Assembly (NCBI GenBank): GCA_032622095.1
Contig: CP136064.1
Coordinates: 188,345,794 to 188,409,793, forward strand
Origin: Siphonodentalium dalli
Taxonomy: Eukaryota > Mollusca > Scaphopoda > Gadilida > Siphonodentaliidae
Direction: 5' to 3'
Length of the DNA stretch: 64,000 nt
Shown: piece after piece, positions 56,431 to 64,000 of the stretch
Numbering within the stretch: the first letter of the stretch is position 1
How the letters are laid out: each line of letters opens with the position of its first letter
Program-made: the position numbers and the translations under genes
The notes under the pieces: model-generated
The model's input: the letters and a program-made list of their open reading frames with translations, nothing else
The model's database searches: none
Told to the model about the DNA's origin: nothing

Positions 56431-57630
56431 TATTATATCGAACATTGGTGTCAATTCTCTCACAATTTCTGTGTCTGATTTTGTCACATTTTTATTTACC
56501 TTGAATTTTGGAAATCGGTCTCAGGTTTACAATTTACAGCATTCTTTTAACGATGGCAGGGAGCATAACTATTGTTATTAGTTACATCTAGCAGCATCTC
56601 TTCATGATTCGTGTATTTATTTCTATAAATATGTCATTAGCAAAGACATTTTGGCGACCTTTTAGAAAATGGAAAGGAAGTTATAAATAACATCCACTGG
56701 CATTACAAAATTAGGACTGGTCGCTTGCCAACTAAATGGACAAACTGTTAAATACATTGGATAGCTATGATCGGACAATTGTAAGATCATTACAATTCAC
56801 CAATAAATCTAATGATATACCAATATTGCAACAAGTATCGCACAAAGTATAGTTTCAGATTGGCCGTATCTTCAGGTGGCAACCCGATTGCTCGAAATGA
56901 GTTTGTTACTATAAATAGAAAAAGAATAGTAGGCATGTAGGAATCCTACTGGGGTACTATTATATGCATGTAAATAATGAATGGCTTGGAGTTGACTATG
57001 TCAAAATAGTGGTCCGAAAGGATGAATAGTTGGCTATTCCTCCTCGAGGACCACTGTTTTGGCATAGTCAACTCCAAGCCATTCATTATTTATTATATTA
57101 TATCGAACATTGGTGTCAATTCTCTCACAATTTCTGTGTTTGATTTTGTCACATTTTTATTTACCGTGCATTTTGGAAATCGGTCTCAGATTTAACAATT
57201 TGCAGCTTTCTTTTGACGATGGCAGGGGAGCTTAACTATTGTTATTAGTTACATCTAACAGCTCTCTTCATTATTCGTGCATTTATATCTATCTATAAAT
57301 GCATCATTAGCAAAGACATTTTGGGGAAGTTTTAGAAAACGGAAAGGAAGTTATAAATAACGTCCACTGGGATTACAAAATTAGGACTGGTCGCTTGCCA
57401 ACTGAATGGACAAACTGTTAAATACATTGGATAGCTATGATCGGACAATTGTAAGATCATTACAATTCATCATTAAATCTAATGATATACCGATATCGCA
57501 ACTACTATTGCACAAGGTATAGTTTCAGATTGGCCGTATCTTCAGGCGGCAACTCGATTGCGCGAAATGAGTTTGTTACTATAAATAGAAAAAGAATAGT
57601 AGGCATGTAGGAATCCTACTGGGGTACTAT
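56431..57630 (+). repeat. Direct duplication of about 530 bp around a palindrome
   Basis: 56431-56960 and 57096-57630 match along their length at roughly 93 percent by eye (shared TTAGGACTGGTCGCTTGCCA, AGTTTCAGATTGGCCGTATC, GGCATGTAGGAATCCTACTG). The 135-bp joint is almost filled by the palindrome at 56971-57092. No coding domain recognised. Confidence 0.85.
56971..57092. mobile_element. 122-bp palindrome at the duplication joint
   Basis: Arms of 45 bp with two mismatches (TAATGAATGGCTTGGAGTTG and partner). Resembles a palindromic MITE. Confidence 0.8.
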
Positions 57631-57984
57631 CGTAAAATAGTATAGCAGTGTGCAGCCAATCAGAATGCGAGAAAGTCACATGAGATATAATATTGTATAA
57701 TACTGTAGTAGAATTGATGTTGTTGCGTTCCATATAGTATGGATGAAAGTTAGTGAAATACATAATGTCAGACCAACTTGCATCCATACTCTACTGAAGC
57801 AGCAAAATCAAAATCCAGTACCTATATTTACACTCAACCAAGTCAACTGCCAGATTATAAGAGCATTTTACTGCCAATTTCCAACGTTATTCTCATAGCA
57901 AGTTGTGTCTACACAATAAGAAAGTGAGTAGGGGTCTGCATACAATGTCACGTGACGTAATTTTGACCAACCCACATCATTTTC
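57631..57984. other. No recognised feature
   Basis: Unique sequence. Confidence 0.35.
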
Positions 57985-58140
57985 TGGAAAAATAAGCAGA
58001 CGACATAAATACAGTGCAGAAGGTCTTTGAAGGAGCCCTATTTATTTGAGGAAAATGAACAGATAATAAGTCGGTCATTTTTTGAACTTATTATCTGAAC
58101 ATTTCCTATGGGAACTACTCGTCAATTAGTATTGATTTAA
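57985..58140 (+). mobile_element. Family B fragment B9
   Basis: AATAAGCAGACGACATAAAT, AACAGATAATAAGT and GAACTTATTATCTGAACATT match the B interior; both ends are lost. Confidence 0.65.
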
Positions 58141-59400
58141 GTAAGGCTAGGACATTGACCATGATATCATATACGTTGCTTTTCTTTTACTCCAATAGAG
58201 TTAGACAGGCATCTGTTGTAAATGACATAAATTTCATTAGCCCAAAATGTTGCAATATGTTGTCATTCTACTTTTAAAAATATCAGTGGTCTGGCATAAT
58301 ATTTTGTGTAGTTATCATCAAGTTTCCCTTGAATAAATCTAAGGATTTGTCTGGACTTTGATAACTGGTTATCTCTGTGCCCATATGGGCTTCTTTATTT
58401 GTCTATGTTGGGCTATTAGTATGTTATCAATCCTATCTTGGTGAAGCACATGTCTGGAGATTGGATCATGAGGTATATATGGGTATTAGTGCTCCTCTCC
58501 AGACGTGTGGAGCACATTAAATCTTTTCATGGTGATTCTTGATAAGTTGATCCCCTTGTCAGAGAAAATTATTGCATTGGATAATATTGTCATAAATTTT
58601 TGTTCAAGAAATTATTAATTGTATGCTTTCCCTTTGTTTTACCTCAGTTGTCGGTAATAAGAATGTCTCTGAATTAAAATAGATTATTTATGGTTAAGCA
58701 ATTCCTTAACCACTTTGCTGCTATACATTCTTACAGAGTAGGAACTTAAAAAGTGTCACGCTGTGACATATCTGTACTGAGGTAATCCTGCAAATAGTGT
58801 GTCTGTCATTTGCAGAATGAGGTCCCCAGAGGGTGAATTTAGTGATTCTATCCCACACAAGTTATTTGTCAGAGGCAAATTTGGCTAAGTCTATACAATG
58901 GAACACACTTTTGTTTGAGAGTATGCTTTTCTTCTTAATCATAGATGCATAAATTTATCATTTTCTGTGTATAATCTAGTGAGGAAATTACTAAAACATT
59001 GAAAAAGCCCTTCATTTTGCTCTATATTTTTTTTAATAATTTACCATAAAATACAGCTCATTCTGAGAAATTGAGGCTCTAAAATCAGGTAAACTCCCGT
59101 TTTGAAGGCACATAACTAAAAAAATACTTATCGAATCGGGGAATAGTTTTCTGTTCTGGAATCAAGAAAGCATTGGTGGGGCAAAAATAGACATTACATT
59201 TTAATTACTTGTGAATTTGATTGTTTTATTATGCATGCCAAGTTGGTGGATCATATATAGGTCACACAGTTTGACAGGCACCTGGAATGTATTCAGTACA
59301 CTCAAAATAGGTTAAAAAGTCTGCCTGTCAACTTTTCCTCAAAAATGCCTCTTGGGTTTTCAATTTGCTGTTTATCCGATATGTTCGACCAGTCTATTGG
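58141..59400. other. Mostly unique, with D10 arm
   Basis: 58785-58865 is one D arm (CTGCAAATAGTGTGTCTGTC, GAATGAGGTCCCCAGAGG) cut at ATCCCACACAAG. The rest is unassigned. Confidence 0.45.
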
Positions 59401-59429
59401 GGCGTTCTTTGAACGTTTTAAGTTTGGCA

Positions 59430-59760
59430 AACCTTGGAATCATTGGGAAATTTAACCAAGCTCATCCAACCATTCCAAGGTGACGAGAAATCTTGGTAAA
59501 GCTTGGAAAACCTTGGATGAGTGCAATAGGTTTATCAAACCTTTCTGAACTTTATCAAGATTGCTTCTGACCTATTCCAAAGTTTACCAAACTTGAATCG
59601 CAACTTTTCCAACTTTTAAGGATTACCCAGGTTACTTTAATGCTTTAATTACCAAGCTTAAACAAACTTGAGTCATAAATTTTCCAATGATTACCAAGGT
59701 TGCATCTGACCTTCCAAGAGTACTAGTGACCAAGACTTCAACTTTGACTTGATAATCATA
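59430..59760. repeat. CCAAG/CTTGG-rich degenerate repeat
   Basis: Dense short words such as ACCAAGCT, CCAAGGT, CTTGGTAAAG, CCTTGGA and ACCAAACTT on both strands, without a fixed period. Confidence 0.45.
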
Positions 59761-59844
59761 CAATCTCTTGGAATTTACAACAGTCTTGAATAATCTCATA
59801 TAATCCTAATATTATAATCATTTATGTTATTATTTATTCAAATG

Positions 59845-60011
59845 TACAGTAATGCCCTAAATAATCAACTCCTTAACCACAGCAGAATTATGGATAACTT
59901 TTCAGGATTTAGTCGGAAATATTGCTTGTTGCCATTCATCGGAAAGCTCTCAGTTATGCAGTAATTCTGCTGTGGTGAAGGAGTCGATTATTTTAATAGG
60001 GCATTACTGTA
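59845..60011. mobile_element. Family A MITE A13
   Basis: Right arm largely deleted; TA ends present. Confidence 0.85.
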
Positions 60012-60533
60012 ACTCTACGGTCATACTAGGCTTAGCTTTAAATCTAGCCACTATTAGGAAAATCAGCAATCTGCAAGCAAGCATCAGACTCATATCACTG
60101 TGTTGATGGCAACTAAATAAAACAGCATTATTCCAACCAGTTTACACCAACGGTTTTACATCCTGGGAACTTGGGACTAGTGCTAATACTTACTATTAAG
60201 TGCTTTTGAAACATCAGTGCTTTCGTGTGTTGTTCACATGCAATGGAGTACACATATGTCATACATTTAGTTTCAATAATAGTCATACAAAGAATGGTGC
60301 ATAATTATGTACAGCTGGCATCAAAATGTATAGAGCTGGTATCAACAGAGAATAAGAAACACCTCCCCATGATTTTTGTTAACACTATAGTATAGGGAGC
60401 TCCGTGGCCCATGATTAGAGTGTTCAGCTTGTAGTTGCCATCAACACAGCGATATGAGTCTGATGCTTGCTTGCAGATTGCTGAGTTTCGTAACAGTGGC
60501 TAGATTTAAAGCTAAGCGGAGTATGACTGTAGA
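60012..60533. repeat. Inverted repeat joining A13 and A14
   Basis: Arms 60012-60114 and 60433-60533 are inverted copies (CAATCTGCAAGCAAGCATCA / TGATGCTTGCTTGCAGATTG). The spacer ends with a SINE-like head GAGCTCCGTGGCCCATGATT. Confidence 0.8.
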
Positions 60534-60535
60534 TT

Positions 60536-60741
60536 TACAGTAATGCCCTAAATAATCGACTCCTTAACCACAGCAGAATTATGGGTAACTTTTCAGATGG
60601 CTTGTTGACATTCATCGGAAAGCTCTCTCTGAGAGCTTTCCGATGAATGGCAACAAGCCATATTTCCAACAAAATCCTGAAAAGTTACCCATAATTCTGC
60701 TGTGGTTAAGGAGTCAATTATTTAGGGCATTGTATACTGTA
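60536..60741. mobile_element. Family A MITE A14
   Basis: Full palindrome with a small deletion in the left arm and altered right tip (GGGCATTGTATACTGTA). Confidence 0.85.
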
Positions 60742-61453
60742 AGTTCACTTTTCATTCAGAATTTGTTAATTGTAGATTATAGAAACGACCTCTATTCTTC
60801 AAACAGGGAGTCTGACAGTTCATCCATTTTCCGTTCATGTGTCCATCACACATAATGGGTACCTTCATTGTGTAATCAACTCCTCCTACAGTTTTGAATG
60901 TAGGGAATTGAAACATATGTAACATGTATATGGACAACGAAAAAGTATTTTTTTCACTGAGTTATTTCCCTTTCTTGGCTTAGATTTAATTTAATTTAAT
61001 TTTTTACATGTTTTGATTTTGGGTTTCTTCATGTGATTTAGATCCTATTTAAGGTACAGGCAGACAGACACGTGGAGGATGGACAGATGGACAGAACCTT
61101 GGTCACCCGGGTGATAGAGGTTGACACAACAGCCAAGGATTTATTGATAAATTGAACCATTCTTATAAGGAATGGTAATTCTGACAAAAGGGCAAAGTTT
61201 ACCGACAAACAAGAACACCGCTGTCACCTGGGCGACCAAGGTTTCTGATCTGATGCATCCTTTATCTTAAGGGTGATGGCTATATCACAGACAATGATCT
61301 CTCCCTCAATCTCAAGGAAGATAGCTGTATGCACTGACAATGATGTAAAGGTCGATGGCGATATCACTGACACTAGACTGTCCCTATCACATTAAGGATA
61401 ATTATACCATTACTGCTAAGTAATATGGTAGTCCTGATTCAGGGACTGTAGGT
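60742..61453. other. No recognised feature
   Basis: Unique sequence with weak internal similarity (GCTATATCAC, GGTGATGG / GTCGATGG phrases at 61270-61380). Confidence 0.35.
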
Positions 61454-61632
61454 TACAAGTATATAAATGACAATGAGCTCTTGAAACATCTCCAAAGCTT
61501 AGATAACTTTTAATTGTGTTGAAGCAGCAGCAAGAATGTAACTTTTATGGTGAATTAAATTCCACTGATGAAGGCCTCCGGCCCAAAGCTTTGGATATGT
61601 TTCAAGAGCTCGTTATCATTTATATACTTATA
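61454..61632. repeat. Hairpin with CTGATGA..AAA motif
   Basis: Arms TATAAATGACAATGAGCTC / GAGCTCGTTATCATTTATA and TTGAAACATCTCCAAAGCTT / AAGCTTTGGATATGTTTCAA pair across about 80 bases. Near the right arm lies CTGATGA, A, GGCC-TCC-GGCC, CAAA (61565-61587). Confidence 0.6.
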
Positions 61633-61674
61633 CCATTACTGTTTCACATCCATCAAATGAAAATGAGGTTTTTG

Positions 61675-61860
61675 GCTCAACTTGATGAAGTAAAGTTTGA
61701 GCTTATGCAATGGGTTGGCGTTCGTCATGTATCTGTATGTGTGTCCGTGCATCCATCTGTCCATCATCAATTTCCTTTGATATGCCCTACTCAAAAACAG
61801 CATTTTTCCAGATTTCGCCCTGGCATGAAAACAACTGAACATGAAGATAATATTCATAAA
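61675..61860 (+). mobile_element. Family P 5' fragment P6
   Basis: GGCTCAACTTGATGAAGTAAA and GTTTGAGCTTATGC form the P head, followed by CGTTCGTC, TCCGTGCATCC and CATCAATTTCCTTTG. The body is lost. 61861-62269 is unassigned. Confidence 0.6.
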
Positions 61861-62269
61861 ACAATGGTATGAGCTGGTATGATTACAGCTGTATATGGAA
61901 AATATCCATATCTGAAAATCTGAAACCCCAATGACCTAATCAATATAAAGCTAGGTGATGAACAAACAAGTAGACGCAGTAACATAATGAAACATCATTG
62001 TCTATATTTTATGTTCGATAGCATCTCCTTGAGGAATTTGAAGAGGACTCTAATCTACATGACATTTATATGCGACTGTTAGTCATGCAACATTAATAGG
62101 CACACATCCACGGGGACTGAGATGTGACTCGTGACATTTGCTGTAGTGATCGGGTTATTACAGGAAGTATTACGCGGAAAGACATCCGTGGAGATTTGTA
62201 ATAGGTGTTATTGTTATTCAGTGCATGAACTTGAAGTCAATGTGTAATTTTTTTCTATCTACCACGATA

Positions 62270-62802
62270 TTAACCCTTTCTATTCTGAATGGATTCTCCC
62301 ATTCAGTTACAAAAGTATACATTGGAATGGTCTATTATTCATCTTGAGCATCGACTTATATTATATATACATATTAAATATAGATCTATGTCTTGAGGGA
62401 TGTTCAGGAATTATGAGCGGACAAACAGCAAACAAACAAAAAGATAATGCAAGTGCAGAAGTAGTCCTATTCATTGGGGGAAATGTTAAGATACAGTAAT
62501 GCCCTAAATAATCGACTCCTTAACCACAGCAGAATTATGGGTAATTTTTCAGGATTTTGTCGGAAATATGGCTTGTTGCCATTTATCGGAAAGCTCTCAG
62601 TGAGAGCTTTCCGATGAATGGCAACAAGCCATATTTCCGACTAAATCCTGAAAAATTACCCATAATTCTGCTGTGGTTAAGGAGTCGATTATTTAGGGCA
62701 TTACTGTAATAAATTCAACAATGTCATTTGTTGAACTTGTTATCTGAACATTTCATAAAAGATAACTACTCATCAATGAGTATTTAGTATAGAAAGGGTT
62801 AA
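62270..62802 (+). mobile_element. Family B MITE B10 containing A15
   Basis: TTAA at both ends. A roughly 50-bp insert at about 62345-62395 is bounded by a repeated CTTGAG. A15 interrupts the ATAATAAGTTCAACA motif. Confidence 0.85.
62492..62708. mobile_element. Family A MITE A15, nested in B10
   Basis: Intact 217-bp palindrome. Removing it with one TA restores GTTAAGATAATAAATTCAAC, the B consensus. 62803-63090 holds nothing recognised. Confidence 0.9.
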
Positions 62803-63090
62803 TCAAATGTAGGATATCGGATCAATATATTTGATTTGGGATTTGCTTAGCTCAACAGTGCTCAAAGATATTTTTTGTGTGCAATTTCCTATTTTAGAGT
62901 TCTAGTTCTTCATTTAGAATTGTAACACAACCTTGCCTAAATTTATTGCAAGACTTGTCCTTATTGGTCAGCAGTCTGTGCTTCCATTGATATGTCAACA
63001 TTGTTTTGTGGGACAATCTTAGAATCTACCTTAAAAAAATCATGGAATAATCAATGCAATGCTACATGTATCACCGTCCGACACTTCCAG

Positions 63091-63542
63091 ACAAGCCTGC
63101 AAATAGTTTGTCTGTCATTTGCAGAATGAGGTCCCCAGAGGGTGAATTTGTGATGCTATCATGCATGGTGGGCTAGCATCACCAAATTCACCCTCTGGGA
63201 ACCTTTATGCTCCGACCTTAACTGCTATGGGAGGCCTAGGATCAGATAGAAGTTCCTCAGTTGAAGTTGGTGATATTCACCCATTAATCACCTCGATTAT
63301 GCATTTTATCTTCTGCAAATTAGGGGATATAGAAACATGAAGGGAAATAGTAACTAAAAACAATGTTAATTTGAGACTATAGATACATGTTGTACTTCCC
63401 AGAAAATGACGCTTAAGCAGAATGAGGTCCCTGAGGGTCAGTTTGGTTATACTAGCCCACTGTGCGGGATAGGATAGCATCACTAAATTCACCTTCTGGG
63501 GACCTCATTCTGCAAATGACAGGCCCACTATTTGCAGTCTTG
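63091..63542. mobile_element. Family D element D11
   Basis: CAAGCCTGCAAATAGTTTG to CCCACTATTTGCAGTCTTG with the full D middle in reverse orientation relative to D1. Confidence 0.85.
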
Positions 63543-63724
63543 TTTCCAGAACCCTCATAAAGTCTAACCATAGGTGAAAACTAAAAAGGTTAGAGTTTTC
63601 ATCATCCTACAATCAGTTTATGTGGTCAAATTTGGTTATACACGCCAATACTCCATGTGTTTATTTCTTTTGTTATTCAACTGCATATGATTTAGTCAAA
63701 ATGTGCCTTGTAATTATCTATTAT

Positions 63725-63992
63725 ATATTTTGGAACTTCTGTCTGTCTGTCTGTGTATGTGTCTTGTAGACTCGAAAACTGCATGACTGATCCGACTCAA
63801 ATTTGGTATGTAGGCCTACTTTGATCCCGGGAACAATATGGGCCGGTCCAATTTCACGTGCGACCGTGTCCTTGACCTTCACAATATACACTCATATAGG
63901 CATGTTTCTGGACCGACGCTGTATATTCTACCTAGATGGAGGTGATCACAAATAAATCCCTAAATAGCCCGGACGAAGTCGGGCTCAGCTAG
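63725..63992 (-). repeat. Repeat family G, copy G3
   Basis: On the minus strand: CTAGCTGAGCCCGACTTCG at the start, CAGTTTTCGAGTC and (CAGA)n near the end, then AGAAGTTCCAAAATATA. Same family as G1/G2. Confidence 0.65.
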
Positions 63993-64000
63993 ATTCTGAA

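Noticed and set aside
56110-56478. 122-codon open frame
   Set aside because: Starts in a D9 arm and runs into duplicated non-coding sequence; its second half is not kept open in the copy at 57096.

Overview
The window looks like repeat-saturated nuclear DNA of a marine invertebrate, most likely a mollusc and probably a bivalve. It is AT-rich and has no operons, no rRNA and no CRISPR array. It is built almost entirely from short non-autonomous transposons. Several elements carry internal tandem arrays of about 164 bp behind a GTCCGTC-type simple repeat, an architecture known from the Pearl elements of bivalves and the related Helentron/HINE class. The species call is inference.

Only one protein-coding exon is recognisable. 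Plus-strand 45644-45743 carries the start of CASK, the membrane-associated guanylate kinase with a CaM-kinase-like N-terminus. It has a 5' acceptor, two short upstream ORFs, a 20-residue start (MTMEDILFDDVYELSEVIGK) and a GTGAGT donor. No second CASK exon was seen in the 18 kb downstream, so 45744-64000 is probably CASK intron 1 and much of the upstream part is intergenic or 5'UTR intron. All other open frames appear to be read-throughs of repeats.

Main repeat families. A: about 215-bp near-perfect palindromes ending CAGTAATGCCC at TA sites (15 copies). B: TTAA-flanked elements ending CCCTTTCTATACT. C: TTAA-flanked elements with one or two conserved GCATTCTCTTATATATGCGAG hairpins. D: about 450-bp elements whose terminal arms read GCAGAATGAGGTCCCC. 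P: Pearl/Helentron-like elements starting TAGCTCAACTT and ending in a GTGTCATTGACAC hairpin plus TTTCAT. M: a sister family starting TAGCTCACCTGAGAC. Three hAT-like MITEs with exact 8-bp target duplications sit inside other repeats. There are also a TTAA element (43075-44188), foldback elements, a tRNA-derived SINE, a LINE 3' tail and a possible solo LTR-like unit.

Layout: 1-14 kb, dense A/B/C/D MITEs, a triplicated F repeat and an LTR-like insert; 14-18 kb, sparser, with a SINE and tandem repeats; 18-22 kb, M and D arrays; 22-26 kb, mostly unique AT-rich DNA; 26-41 kb, large P and M arrays with three-level nesting at 36.1-41.0 kb; 41-45.6 kb, C7, a minisatellite and the TTAA element; 45.6 kb, the CASK exon; 45.7-64 kb, presumed intron with A, B, C, D, P and M insertions and a 535-bp duplication split by a palindrome.

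The nesting gives empty-site comparisons from the window itself: TA duplication for A, TTAA for B, 8 bp for hAT, and no target duplication for P.
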